NCBI GenBank assembly: GCA_963809385.1 | Contig: CAWEJL010000011.1 | Location: forward strand, 40,132 to 104,131 | Direction of reading: 5' to 3' | Length of the DNA: 64,000 bases | Source: JAKAIY01 sp963809385 | GTDB lineage: Bacteria; Chloroflexota; Ktedonobacteria; Ktedonobacterales; JADMIN01 | The notes under the pieces: model-generated | The model's input: the letters and a program-made list of their open reading frames with translations, nothing else | The model's database searches: none | Told to the model about the DNA's origin: nothing | Part shown: positions 53,038 to 63,099 of the stretch, piece by piece | Numbering within the stretch: the stretch's first letter is position 1 | Layout of the letters: each line of letters opens with the position of its first letter | Translations under genes and position numbers: made by a program

Positions 53038-54141
53038 CTACTGCGCCAGCCCGACCCGGCTGTAGTCGCCGAGCATGAGTTTGTGTCCCTTGGGGCGCTT
53101 GGGCTCAGCGTACACTTCGGCATAGCGACCGATGAGGCTTGCCTCGATGCGTCCAGGCGCATTGACGATACGCCCGTGCTCCAGCACGATGCAATACTCC
53201 ACCTCGCTATTTTCGATGGTGACATCGTGATAGATGGAGGAAAACGGCCCGATGTAGGCGTTTTCAATGACGGCGCGCTCGCCAATGACCGCCGGGCCAC
53301 GCACAACGCTGTTGATGATGCGCGCGCCCGCGGCGATCTCCACCTCGCCCTGCACGACCGAATCCGCCGAGATCACGGCGCTTGGCGCGATGGCGCGGCG
53401 GACCGCGCTCAACGTTTGGCGGTTGGCGTCGAGCACATCCTCCATCTTGCCCGTGTCGATCCAGTAGCCTTCGAGCACGTGCGGCCGCACCGCGTAGTTA
53501 TGCTCGATCAGCCACTGGATGGCGTCGGTGATCTCCAACTCGCCGCGCGCCGAAGGCTGGATGGACGAGGCAGCGGTATGGATGTGGTGGTCGAAGCAAT
53601 ACACGCCAACTAGCGCGAGGTTGCTGGGAGGCTCCTTCGGCTTCTCGATCAAGCGCAGCACACGTGGCTCGGCCCCATCACGGGTGGACTCGATCTCGGC
53701 GACGCCAAACTCGGAGGGGTTTTCTACCGGCCGCAGCAAGATGCGGCAGTGGTAGTCGCACTCCGGCGCATCGAAGGCCTTTACCAGCGGTCCCAGTGGC
53801 TCGCCGATAAGATTGTCCCCCAGGAACATGACAAACTTGTCGTTCCCCAGGAATGCGCGCGCGGTGAGCACGGCGTGGGCCAGGCCGAGGGGCGCGTCCT
53901 GCTGGATGAACGTGATGCGCGCCGCTGGGCCCCACTGTGCCCCGTCACCGACGGCGGCACGGATCTCTTCGTGCGTGTCACCCACGATGATGCCGATATC
54001 ATGGATGCCCGCGGCCAGCAGCGATTCAATCGCGTAGAACAGCACCGGCTTGTTTGCCAGCGGCAACAACTGCTTGGCGCGTGTGTACGTCAGGGGCCGC
54101 AAGCGCGTGCCTTTGCCGCCGCTGAGAATCAACCCCTTCAT
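53038..54141 (-). CDS. rfbA: Glucose-1-phosphate thymidylyltransferase, long form
   Basis: RfbA/RmlA couples dTTP and glucose-1-phosphate to dTDP-glucose. The start MKGLILSGGKGTRLRPLT is the nucleotide-binding signature; FLGDNLIG and LRLIEKPKEPPSNLALVGVY are family motifs. At 367 residues it is the long type: after residue 240 a left-handed beta-helix of hexapeptide repeats follows (VQGEVEIAAGARIINSVVRG). Long forms are known from StrD-like enzymes of secondary sugar pathways as well as rhamnose synthesis. First step of the pathway encoded here. Confidence 0.94.
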   Translation of the reverse strand: MKGLILSGGKGTRLRPLTYTRAKQLLPLANKPVLFYAIESLLAAGIHDIGIIVGDTHEEIRAAVGDGAQWGPAARITFIQQDAPLGLAHAVLTARAFLGNDKFVMFLGDNLIGEPLGPLVKAFDAPECDYHCRILLRPVENPSEFGVAEIESTRDGAEPRVLRLIEKPKEPPSNLALVGVYCFDHHIHTAASSIQPSARGELEITDAIQWLIEHNYAVRPHVLEGYWIDTGKMEDVLDANRQTLSAVRRAIAPSAVISADSVVQGEVEIAAGARIINSVVRGPAVIGERAVIENAYIGPFSSIYHDVTIENSEVEYCIVLEHGRIVNAPGRIEASLIGRYAEVYAEPKRPKGHKLMLGDYSRVGLAQ

Positions 54142-54232
54142 CGCCTGTCTTTCTCATCTGTTGGTCTACTGAGCGCGATCCCCCGCAGTGTATCATTCAA
54201 CCGCCGTTCGCGCTGGGAGCCTTATGGGAGCC

Positions 54233-54712
54233 TTACTTGATGGGTGGCGTGCGCAACCAATCATAGCCGATCTCCGGGTCATCGTAGCGGATGCGGCCTT
54301 CCTCATCGGGGTCATAGGTGCGCGATGTCACGTAGAAGAGGTGCGCCGCCTCGATGCCGATTGCGCGGCATCCATGCGCGACGCCAGCGGGAATCTTGAG
54401 CACGGCGGGTGGCAGATCATCGCCGAGATACAGTTCCTGCGTCACACCGTAGGTCGGGGACTCAGGACGGCGATCGTGCAGCGCTACCAGCAAGCGCCCA
54501 GAGGCGACGTACCACCAGTCAATTTGGGTCTTGTGGATGTGCCACGCCTTGATGACTCCGGGATACATCTTGGAGTGGCTGAGCTGACCGAATCCCTCGC
54601 CAAACCAGGCGTCGTCCACACGGATCAGTTCTTCGAAGTATCCGCGATCATCGGGATGGCGCGTCAACGACTGAATCACCACTCCATCAATAGTTCCCAT
54701 CGCCATGTACAT
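54233..54712 (-). CDS. rfbC: dTDP-4-dehydrorhamnose 3,5-epimerase family protein
   Basis: A 159-residue cupin of the RmlC family: DDRGYFEELIRVDDAWFGEG, IKAWHIHKTQIDWWYVASGR with the base histidine, PAGVAHGCRAIG, and YVTSRTYDPDEEGRIRYDDP at the C-terminus. It epimerises C3 and C5 of the keto sugar. AAAAGGAC precedes the ATG at 54712. The protein is shorter than classic RmlC (about 180 residues), so a related 3-epimerase is possible. It is the first gene of the rfbCABD operon. Confidence 0.88.
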   Translation of the reverse strand: MYMAMGTIDGVVIQSLTRHPDDRGYFEELIRVDDAWFGEGFGQLSHSKMYPGVIKAWHIHKTQIDWWYVASGRLLVALHDRRPESPTYGVTQELYLGDDLPPAVLKIPAGVAHGCRAIGIEAAHLFYVTSRTYDPDEEGRIRYDDPEIGYDWLRTPPIK

Positions 54713-54937
54713 GATGTCCTTTTGGTCGGAGGATGCGCTCGTTTGTCTCTGGCGCAGTCTGCGCCAGAGATGCCCATTCGCTGCATCAGTTTTTTCATTA
54801 TCCCATCATTTAAACCATTGGAGTGGGAAAATGAGGAAAGCGGATGGTACATCTCTGCTATTGCAGTGGAGCAGCGCGTGTCTCAGGAAGCTCGACGACA
54901 AGCCTCACTAGGTCCCGGCTCGCCTCGCACGTTCCCC

Positions 54938-55012
54938 CTAACAACCGAATGAAGCCCCCTGCAAAGGTTCCCACCGTTCGTTTTCCGCTTGCTCCTCGTG
55001 TGTCGTAGTCAT
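54938..55012 (-). CDS. Possible small ORF of 24 residues upstream of rfbC
   Basis: The ATG at 55012 follows GAAGGGAT and opens 24 codons, starting MTTTHEEQAEN and ending LQGASFGC. It lies 225 bp upstream of rfbC on the same strand. About 230 bp further upstream a perfect AAGGAGG precedes an ATG with only five codons (MSGKK, near 55240). Neither has known relatives that I can name. The rest of the 54713-55693 stretch holds no gene that I can support. Confidence 0.25.
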   Translation of the reverse strand: MTTTHEEQAENERWEPLQGASFGC

Positions 55013-55526
55013 GTGTGTTATCCCTTCATGTGCGATTACCGTTGGTCGGCTCGACGTTGGTCGTGTCATGCGTTCGTAATCGTTCGTTCCTCGCCCCTGC
55101 GGGCTGGGTGGCGTACCACACCGCCGCCGGTTGCCCCTCGCGCGGTGGCGGCCGCGCCAGGCTAACACGGAGCACAGCGCCACTCGATACTAGCGGGGGG
55201 CTACCCGCCGCCGTCGCTGGCGCTACTTCTTGCCGCTCATACCGTCCCTCCTTCTCGAACATCTGAGCTTTTCGCGCAGATATCGCTCGCGCTGTGCGCA
55301 AAAAGTCCATCACACAACCCCTGAGTATTTCAGGGTTCTCACGTCCATCACCCCCTTTTCGCGCACAGCGCGCAGGTGATGAAACACAGAAGACGGGACG
55401 TGGCGCAGAATATTGGCTTCCTGGTAATGATGGAAAATGGTGTCAGGACGCGCTCCAAGCGTGAGGCGTCGCGTTCCCCCATCACCAAATGCTGCTTCTA
55501 CACCTCGCAGGGTGCGGAGCGGAGCG

Positions 55527-55586
55527 GAAAGCGCGAAAAGCGCGAAAGCGCGAAAGCGCAGCGCGAAAAGCGCGAAAAGCGCGATA
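55527..55586. repeat. Short tandem repeat of GCGCGAAAA-type units
   Basis: Seven units of 8-9 bp, GCGCGAAAA or GCGCGAAA with one shortened GCGCA, run in tandem in the gene-free stretch before the IS256-type fragment. The units do not keep a constant length. Confidence 0.75.
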
Positions 55587-55693
55587 GATCGTGTCCAATG
55601 GAGTGTGGGAAATAGGAGCCGGTTGACGAGATCGGCCATCAGGTGATTCTCATCGGGTAGTTGTTGTGAAACCCGAGTGAGGAGGATGACCGG

Positions 55694-56000
55694 ATGGCCG
55701 GCGAGAGCAGCATGGCGCTTGACGACCTGTTGCGCAAGACGCAGCTGAGCGACGACGTGGATTTCTTGCGTGAGGGGGGCGCGCGCTGGCGCAGGCGCTC
55801 ATGGCGGTGGAAGTGCCCCAGCACGTGGGCGCGCGCCGGTACGAGCGCAGCGCCGAGCGGAAGGGTGAACGCAATGGCATACGCGAGCGGCGTTGGGACA
55901 CGCGGATGGGGAGCCTGACGCTGCGCGTGCCACGGGTGCGGGATGGCAGTTATTTTCCCCGTTTGCTGGAGCCGCGTCGGCGCGCGGAGCGGGCGCGTGG
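55694..56000 (+). pseudogene. IS256-type (Mutator) transposase remnant
   Basis: The frame begins with ESSMALDDLLRKTQLSDDVD and FLREG, as in IS256-family transposases. It changes frame near 55785 and continues as AVEVPQHVGARRYERSAERK, DTRMGSLTLRVPRVRDGSYF and PRLLEPRRRAERA. The sequence then switches abruptly to recG. Only about the first 100 of roughly 400 residues remain. Confidence 0.85.
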
Positions 56001-56332
56001 GGCGCGGCTCACAGCAGTCGCACTGCTACCTGCTGAGCAAGGAGGCCAGCGCCACCGCGTCGGAGCGCCTGCTCCGCGTGCGCAGGCGCTCCGACGGCTT
56101 CGCGCTGGCCGAAGCGGACCTGCGCATGCGCGGGCCGGGCGATTTCTTCGGCGTGCGCCAGAGCGGTCTGCCTGAGCTAAAGGTGGCGAGCATGGTCGAC
56201 ACGCGCCTGATGGCGGAGTCACACACGCAGGCGGAATGGCTCTGGAAGCAGGATCCCTACCTGCGCAAGCTGGAGCATGCCGCGCTGCGCGAGCGGGTCT
56301 ATCTCTTCTGGCGCAACTTCGCCGCGCACTGA
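56000..56332 (+). pseudogene. recG C-terminal fragment
   Basis: Reading from about 56000 the product is the end of the RecG branch-migration helicase: VGRGSQQSHCYLLS, SDGFALAEADLRMRGPGDFF, GVRQSGLPELKVAS and the C-terminal helices to FWRNFAAH. Only about 110 of some 750 residues are left. The 5' part is replaced by the IS256 remnant, so a deletion or recombination removed it. A whole recG should exist elsewhere. Confidence 0.88.
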
Positions 56333-56417
56333 TGTGAGGTTGACTGCTGATGGCGCCGTATATCACTTGTGCTGAGGTTATTGGAGACGAGGCTGCGACC
56401 GAAAGCGAGAATCGTTC

Positions 56418-57847
56418 ATGCGGCACAGTGACTTCCCCATACGCCTATCCTCGCGTCTGCGCGTCTTTGGCGTCAGCATTCTTCCGCTCGTGTCACTCCT
56501 GCTGGCTCTTGCCCTATCGTCCTGCGGCGGCATCCACGAGTGTTTCGGCCCTACAGTGCTTCCCCCTCCGGCCCTCACGGTAGCCAATGGCGTCGTCTAC
56601 GCCCAGGGAGCGGAGAATATCTCCGCTCTGCGCGCTGACGCTGGCTCAGTCGCCTGGCGCTCGGCCAACGGCGCTTTCCAACTCTTTCCCTCGGCGCCGG
56701 TCGTCGCTGATGGCCTCGTCATCGCTAGCACTGGGTTCGGCGCGCTCGTCGCCCACCACCTCTCCGACGGCTCACTGGCCTGGCATTCCCAGGCGGTGTC
56801 TCACCTCTTGCCTGGAAGTAATCAGTACCTGCCGAGCCTCACGGTAGCCGATGGCATCGTCTACGCCGCCGCGTCCCCAGATACGATCGCCGCCTGGCGT
56901 GTCGCTGACGGGACGTTCCTCTGGCAGTCGCCGTCCACGAACCCGACGGACGATTCCGGCTCCTACTATACGCAAATGCCCGAGCCAGTGTTGGCGGGGA
57001 ATGTCGTCTACTTCTTCGGCAGGGATGCCGTGTATGCCGTCAGCATCGCCGATGGTAGCCTTCTCTGGTCCACGCCCGTTCTGCCGGCGCCCGGCCTCCC
57101 GGAACTCTACCACTACGTGTCTCCGGTGATTGCGGATGGGCGGCTCTTCATGGTCGTGGCCGACGGCTCGCTCTATGTCCTCAATGCTGCCACTGGCGCG
57201 GTTCTCTGGCACTCGCCCGATCCCGACCTGGCCGCCAATCCCGGTTCCTACCAGAATCCCAACTACTTCGCGCCTCCGGTTGTGCGCGGCGCCGTCGTCT
57301 ACTACGCTTCCCGACTCAGGATTCGTGCGATTGACGCCGCTACCGGCCACCTCATCTGGCAGTTCCCCGTGTATTCGTGCCCACCCACCTCCGCGCCAGC
57401 GGTCGCGGAGGGCGTAGTCTACGTCACCTTGCAGCCCTCCTGCCTTGCCCCCTGCACATCGAAAGCGGCGGCGCTCTCGCGGCGCTGGACGCCCGCGCCG
57501 GCACGGCGCGGTGGGTCGTCGGCATTCCGTTGACTGGCGTGACTGTTCTGGTCAATGGCGGCGCCGTCTACACCATCTCTGGTGGGAAAAGCTACTCCCA
57601 AGCCGTCGGTCAAGATGTTGTCGCCGCCTCGAGCGCGTCCACGGGAGCGAGCCTCTGGCAGCGCACGATCCAATCGCCTTCTGCGTTCTTCCAGCATGTG
57701 GTCTTTGCCGATGGCGTGATCTATCTCAGCACGGAAGGCGTGCCCGATTCCCCACAAGTATGTTCCGAACTCATTCAGCCTGTCATCTCGGCGCTGCGCG
57801 CGAGCGATGGCGCGCTGCTCTGGCAGACCTCCATACCAGCCGCGTAG
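56418..57847 (+). CDS. PQQ-like beta-propeller lipoprotein (single frameshift)
   Basis: The N-terminus is a lipoprotein signal (PLVSLLLALALSSCGG). The rest is a beta-propeller of PQQ/quinoprotein-type repeats, each with an IxALRxADGSxxW-like end: SALRADAGSVAWRS, AAWRVADGTFLWQS, YAVSIADGSLLWST, YVLNAATGAVLWHS, AIDAATGHLIWQF. The frame is lost at CCCCC near 57448. One more C would join it to LHIESGGALAALDARAGTAR and two more blades, ending with ALRASDGALLWQTS at 57847. The joined protein is about 476 residues. It is likely a surface lipoprotein that acts as a scaffold or binds ligand; the blades lack obvious enzyme residues. Confidence 0.8.
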
Positions 57848-58375
57848 GTGTGCGGGCGTATATGGCGGCTGGCGACTCAAGCCGGGCGGATCGCTGACCG
57901 CTTTCCCCGAACTCGTTCACGCCATGGCAATCAACGCGCGCTCGATTTTCAATGGAATATGGTTGTTATCTGGCAACGTGGCGTCTCCAGTACTACAAAC
58001 CAATGTAATCGACTCTTTTACTGATTATGACAACAGGCGTGTGGCGTGTGATCGTATGCCGAAGAGCCGCTCTCTATCAGGCTGAGAACTGGTGCCGCGC
58101 GAGTCTGCCGGTGATATCTTCTTGTTCCAGTTTAACCGAGCGCGAGAGTAATGATGAGTGCGCTGGTATGGGAAATGCGCGTGACGAAATTCAGACGAAA
58201 TTCATTGGCGTGTCATGACGTTGCACAGTTGCCAGAATTACCCCGGCGGATGGCCTGTCATCCGTTGCTTCTCGCCCCTGTTCGCTATACGTAGTCCAGC
58301 CGCGGCGTCTTGACAGAGCGCATAGGCCGCTCTCGCGAAAGTCGGAATTTGGATTGCCCGGCCGGTTAGGACAAC
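57848..58375. other. Gene-free stretch of lower GC
   Basis: About 530 bp between the propeller gene and the glycosyltransferase gene. GC is lower than around it, and only short frames without ribosome sites or familiar sequence occur. No repeat or hairpin of note is seen. Confidence 0.4.
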
Positions 58376-60985
58376 ATGCGAGCGCATGCAAGGAATCGCC
58401 ATGTCAGCCCTGCAAAAACATATCGCGACGGCAACACCTCCAGGACAACGCCCGTCGCCTCCCATCATGATGTGTTTTTCGACCCTACCGGACGCCGGTG
58501 GCGTCTCAGTATGGTCAGCGTTTTCCTCCTGGTAGCGTTCGTTGTCACGATCATCATCGTGTCCTGGACCCCGATACAGCAACCGCCCGCTGTTCATGGT
58601 AGTAGTCCCACACTCCCATTGTCCCCCGTGCATATCAAGGGCCATGCGCCAACCATCGGAACTGGTCCACTCGTGCGGCTAGTTCGCGTGGACCGGCGGG
58701 ATGGCGCCCTGATAGCGGTTGACCCTCTCACACAACAGACAATCGGCCTCATCACGGGCGATGACGCGGATATGGTGGGCGCCGCTCAGTACGCGATGCA
58801 GCGCTATGGCTACAGCGCAGCCGCCCATAAGACACTGGAGCTCACCTTTGATGATGGGCCAGACCCTGTATGGACTCCCAAAATACTCAATCTGCTGAGC
58901 AAATACAAAGTCCCGGCGACGTTCTTTGTCATCGGCTCAGAAATCGTCAAATACCCCGATATCGTGGCGCGCGAAGCGCGTGAGGGGTTCGCTGTCGGCA
59001 ATCACTCGCTGACTCACCCCGACCTCAAACCCAACCAGGTCGCCCATGAGTTTGTATCCACCGATCGGATCATCCGTGCGGTAACAGGGAGCGCCACCAA
59101 CCTCATTCGGTTGCCCTATGACGGATATGTAGGACATGTAGCCGACACTGACCGGAACGCGGTCATGGTGAACGCGGAGCGGTTGGGGTACGTTGTCTCG
59201 CTGGACGAATTCGACACAAACGACTGGAAGTATGGCGACCCCGCGCTTCGTCCCAAGGCGCCGATCCCGCTGCCACCAGCGACAGCGAACAATCTCACAA
59301 TCCTGCTCCACGACGGTGGCGGTAATCGCTCCGAGACACTGGCCTATCTCGAACGGCTTATTCCGTGGGCGTTCGCGCACGGCTTTCACTTTTACTCTCT
59401 GCCCCAAGTAAGTCCCCAGATTGTCGCTGGTTTGTCGCATGTGACGCCGAGCGTGTGGGATTACGAGACGCTCTGGATGTACGAGGCCTTGTGGTCATGG
59501 CCGAGCGCAGTGCTCCAACTCCTATTCGTCTTGGCGATACTCTCCGTCGTGGTGGGCGGCTGCGTCAACGTGGCGCTTGCCGTCAGGCGGCGCTTCCGCT
59601 ATCGGCGCAGGTTTCCCCAGCGCGCCGACAACGCGACTGGGCCACCGGTGTCGCTTGTCGTCGCCGCCTTCAATGAAGAGAAAGTCATTGGCCGCACACT
59701 CGACTCGCTCCGCGCCTCGCGCTATGAGCAGATTTGCGAGATCATCGTCGTAGACGATGGCTCGTCCGACGGCACAGCGGAGGTCGTCACCCGCATGGCT
59801 GCTTCGGACCCTCGGATCCGGCTGCTGCGGCAGGAGAACACGGGCAAGGCGATAGCCCTCAATCGCGCGTTCTCCCACGCGCGGTCATCTATTGTGATAA
59901 CCCTTGACGCGGATACTTTGTTCACACCAGCTACTGTCGGCGCCCTGGCGCGCTACTTCGCGCGGGATAACGCGAAACAGTTGGGCGCGGTAGCCGGTGT
60001 GGTCAAAGTCGGAAACCTGCGCAATATGCTTACGCGGTGGCAGGCGCTAGAATACCTGACACAGATCGGCGTGGACCGTGGGGCGCAGGACGCGTTAGGC
60101 GCGATCATGGTGGTCCCGGGGGCCTGCGCCGCATGGAACAGGGACGCTGTCTTGACTGTCGGCGGCTACTCGCGCTCGACGCTCGCAGAGGACTGCGACC
60201 TCACCCTGGAATTGCAGCGCGCGGGCTATCTCGTGACCCAAGATGACGCGGCGGTATGCTACACCGAAGCGCCTGAGACGGTAGGCGCGCTCATGCGGCA
60301 GCGTTTCCGCTGGATGTACGGCAACATCCAGGCGATGTGGAAGCACCGCCAGATGATGTTCAATCCCCGCTATGGCTGGCTTGGCATGTTCATCCTGCCG
60401 CTGGGCGCGTCCTCCATCCTGCTGCCGGTGGTGTTCCTGCCGTTCGTGTACATCATGGCAGTCGTCACCTATTTGGGGCAAGGGCTGGACGCGGTGCTCC
60501 TGTATGTCGTCCTCTTCACGCTCGCGCAGTTTCTCATCTCCGCCGCCGCCGTATGGTTAACAGCCGAAAGCCCAACGCACCTGCTCATCGCGCCATTTTA
60601 TCGCGTGATCTACGAGCCGCTCCGCGCCTACATCCTCTACAAGTCGGCACTCACGGTGCTACGAGGCACCCGATCGAACTGGAATAAATTGCAACGCAAG
60701 GGCTCTGTGACGGCAATCGGCGCCATAGGTATCGTAGAGCCGGACGTGGCGATTGCCGAACACGCGAGGCCCATAAATCGTCATCTTTGGATGGGCGCCG
60801 GCGCGCGAAGAGCGAGGACGCGGCGAGGATATTTGGCGCGTGTTTGGCGACTCGCCACACTCGCGCGAGAGCCGCAGTGGCGGATAAGCGTCATAGCGAG
60901 CGTGCGCACAGCATCGCCCGTCTCCCCTTGCGCACGCTCTCCACCGGGGGAGGGGTGTCACCGCCGTGGACCCGAATCGTGGTGA
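58376..60985 (+). CDS. Polysaccharide deacetylase (NodB)-family 2 glycosyltransferase fusion
   Basis: An 869-residue membrane protein. Residues 40-65 are a membrane anchor. Residues 150-360 are a NodB homology domain with the metal site LTFDDGPDPVWTPKIL and NHSLTHPDL and the final LLHDGGGNRSETL. Another membrane segment follows near 385-410 (VLQLLFVLAILSVVVGGC). Residues 425-690 are a GT2 domain: VSLVVAAFNEEKVIGRTLDS, VDDGSSDGT, the DxD in TLDADTLF, the base in AEDCDLTLELQ and MRQRFRWMYG (QxxRW). Four more membrane segments follow. The layout is that of processive beta-glycan synthases with an attached deacetylase. The last about 110 residues are Arg-rich and look like read-through of non-coding DNA. 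It may make a deacetylated amino-sugar polymer. Confidence 0.88.
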   Translation: MRAHARNRHVSPAKTYRDGNTSRTTPVASHHDVFFDPTGRRWRLSMVSVFLLVAFVVTIIIVSWTPIQQPPAVHGSSPTLPLSPVHIKGHAPTIGTGPLVRLVRVDRRDGALIAVDPLTQQTIGLITGDDADMVGAAQYAMQRYGYSAAAHKTLELTFDDGPDPVWTPKILNLLSKYKVPATFFVIGSEIVKYPDIVAREAREGFAVGNHSLTHPDLKPNQVAHEFVSTDRIIRAVTGSATNLIRLPYDGYVGHVADTDRNAVMVNAERLGYVVSLDEFDTNDWKYGDPALRPKAPIPLPPATANNLTILLHDGGGNRSETLAYLERLIPWAFAHGFHFYSLPQVSPQIVAGLSHVTPSVWDYETLWMYEALWSWPSAVLQLLFVLAILSVVVGGCVNVALAVRRRFRYRRRFPQRADNATGPPVSLVVAAFNEEKVIGRTLDSLRASRYEQICEIIVVDDGSSDGTAEVVTRMAASDPRIRLLRQENTGKAIALNRAFSHARSSIVITLDADTLFTPATVGALARYFARDNAKQLGAVAGVVKVGNLRNMLTRWQALEYLTQIGVDRGAQDALGAIMVVPGACAAWNRDAVLTVGGYSRSTLAEDCDLTLELQRAGYLVTQDDAAVCYTEAPETVGALMRQRFRWMYGNIQAMWKHRQMMFNPRYGWLGMFILPLGASSILLPVVFLPFVYIMAVVTYLGQGLDAVLLYVVLFTLAQFLISAAAVWLTAESPTHLLIAPFYRVIYEPLRAYILYKSALTVLRGTRSNWNKLQRKGSVTAIGAIGIVEPDVAIAEHARPINRHLWMGAGARRARTRRGYLARVWRLATLAREPQWRISVIASVRTASPVSPCARSPPGEGCHRRGPESW

Positions 60986-61095
60986 TGGCGGCTCATTAGC
61001 TACAGTGATAACGCCAGGGGCAGGGGAAAGGAGCTTCCTTCTTTCCCCAATGTGATACCTCACGAGCCCTAGGGTCGACGGCGAAGGGTTATGAC

Positions 61096-61340
61096 ATGCT
61101 TGGGAGAATGACCCTGATCGTGATGACAACGCTCGTGGTGGGCACCACACTGGCGGGGTGTGGCGCCTCGCGGCCTGGTCAGTCGAGCCAACCCACCAAT
61201 AGACGCTACACCCTGGACACGATCGCGGGATACCTGGCGCCCTGGAATCTCAGTGGCGTCGCGGCGCTCGATGAGGGTGTTCTTACCGAGGTAAGCCCGG
61301 TCTGGTATCAACCCGCTCCGGACGGTCAGGTTCCGTACCG
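61096..61340 (+). pseudogene. GH18-like lipoprotein, cut off at a sequence junction
   Basis: The frame starts MLGRMTLIVMTTLVVGTTLA and GCGAS (lipoprotein signal), and then gives YTLDTIAGYLAPWNLSGVAA and VSPVWYQPAPDGQV. This resembles the N-terminus of glycoside hydrolase 18-type exported proteins (first strand, then the SPVWY strand). From about 61340 the plus-strand frame no longer makes sense, because the minus strand there encodes dehydrogenase E1 beta. The gene therefore ends at a junction about 80 residues in. Confidence 0.6.
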
Positions 61341-61794
61341 CGCGAGGCGACGAAGGCAGCACGATCTCCAGACCGGGCGCATTCCACAACATCGCCTGAG
61401 GGCTATGGGGCGTGTTGAGCTGCGCCCCCTACACGGATGCCATGCAGGGTGTGAAAGATGACAGGGACATTGATCTGTCCTCCTGACATATAGCAGGCAT
61501 TAGCAGCCTCATTGGCCACTTGCGGAAATGCCTCGAATGGACAGCGGGCTGTCGGTCACATCTACAATCGGACAAAGGCCTCCATAGCGGCACCGGCCGC
61601 AGGCCGCAGAAACCGGCCTCCGAGATCGGCGGATCGAAGATCCGTGACGGGAATTCCTCTCGAAGGCGGGTCAGAAGGGTGCGCCTTGGACTGAGGCCCA
61701 AAAACATGTTCCCAATCAGGTGCACCCGTTCATCGGCCCGCATCACTTCATACAGGGCCTCCACCTTGGCTTCAGCATAGCTTATTTCTCTCAT
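61340..61794 (-). pseudogene. E1 beta-like (transketolase C-type) subunit, broken and cut off
   Basis: The ATG at 61794 follows AAAGGAAAGG, 16 bases after the E1 alpha stop, and gives REISYAEAKVEALYEVMRAD and RIFDPPISEAGF. Two or three frame changes later one reads FEAFPQVANEAANACYMSGG, VPVIFHTLHGIRVGGAAQH and LWNAPGLEIVLPSSP. These are the order and motifs of pyruvate/2-oxoacid or acetoin dehydrogenase E1 beta. The gene ends at about residue 150 of some 325, at the junction with the GH18-like gene. Sequence quality or decay is a problem throughout. Confidence 0.75.
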
Positions 61795-61810
61795 CGCATC
61801 GACCTTTCCT

Positions 61811-62831
61811 TTATGTAAAAACATCATCCATTGCACGTTCAGGATCTGGGTAAGGACTCGCCACGGCATATTGGACTGCCTTTTCCATCTCAACCCGAAC
61901 GTCTCGGTCCATCTCCAGAACGACATTCTGTGTCACGAGTCCGGCCTGGAGTAATTCCCTTGTGAATCGAAGAAGGCCATATTGGCTCTCATGCCATTCC
62001 CGATATTCTTGCGGTATGTTTTTCGGATCCCAGGCCCACGCGAGATTCATCTCACCTGCAACCAAATCGGGCCAGAGGAATCGGGTCACGGGCGAGCGAA
62101 CGGTTTTCGCCTCTATGAAACTGGGCCCCATGCCGCTGCGAGCCCGGACGACCGCTTCTTTGACCGCCCCATAAACTGCCCCTGCGTCGCTTCCATCCAC
62201 TGCCATCGCAGGAATCTTGAAGGCCTCAGCCAGACCTGTAAGCCGAGGAGCGGCGATGGTAGACCCGGGATACTCGCCCGCGCTGCTGCAAGCGCTTCTT
62301 GGCTGTTGTTCTCACAGAGATAGATGACAGGGAGGGACCACAAGGCCGCGATTTTGATGTCACTCGTCGAAGACACCCTCTTCCACGGCTCCATCTCCAA
62401 AAAAACAGAAGCTGACGCCGGTCGTTCCCTTCTGTTTGGCAGCAAATGCACCGCCTGTGGCCAAAGACGAGGATCCTCCGATAATGCCCGAGGTGCTCAG
62501 AAAACCCAACTCCCGCACAGTCACATGAAGCGTTCCGCCTTTCCCCTTGTTATAGCCGGTGGCCCTTCCAAGAATTTCTGCCATAAGCCGGCCGGGATCA
62601 GCCCCGCGCGCCAGGAGATGACCATGATTCCGGTGAGTTGTGACAATGGTATCCCCCGGTTCGTGGAGGGAAAGGGCCGGTGCTCCAGTGCACTCCTGTC
62701 CTATGTACACATGAAAATGCCCCACCGAGACCCCTGATTTGGTGAGCATGATAGGGCTCCTCGAACCGCCGCATAACAAGCATCGTCCTGTAAAGGGTCA
62801 GAATCTTCTCTCGAGGTACATCTGGGACCAT
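61811..62831 (-). pseudogene. Thiamin-diphosphate dehydrogenase E1 alpha subunit, several frameshifts
   Basis: Four overlapping frames together give a whole E1 alpha: EKILTLYRTMLVMRRFEE, then GHFHVYIGQECTGAPALSLH, IVTTHRNHGHLLARGADPGR, LGRATGYNKGKGGTLHVTV and VSFCFFGDGAVEEGVFDE (GDG of the ThDP motif). Then come IAALWSLPVIYLCENN (NN end of the motif), DGSDAGAVYGAVKEAVVRAR and the C-terminus to VFT. At least three frame changes lie near 62755, 62390 and 62200. The family decarboxylates pyruvate, branched-chain 2-oxoacids or acetoin; which substrate is not clear. Confidence 0.8.
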
Positions 62832-63099
62832 TTTCTTCTCCTTCTTCCCAATGAATCAGAAAGTGTCAAAAAATCAAACTCCCAAGAAAACAGGACCCTG
62901 CTCTGAAGGGTGGGCCTCTTGGAGCAACTTTAGAGCGAAACCTTTTTTCAATGAAGGACGCCAGCCTCCAAAAGTAATCATTACATTGGTATACTACCAT
63001 GAAACGTTCGAAAGAGGATCATGCCTCGCGTTTCTAACGTTTGGAAAGAGGCCCATCCTTCAGAGCCCAACCCAAGACAGAATGTTTATTCTCGCCTTA
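62832..63099. other. AT-rich gene-free stretch
   Basis: About 270 bp between the two dehydrogenase pieces with clearly lower GC than the rest of the window (runs such as CAAAAAATCAAACTCC). It probably contains the promoter of the E1 alpha gene on the minus strand. No hairpin or gene is seen. Confidence 0.4.
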
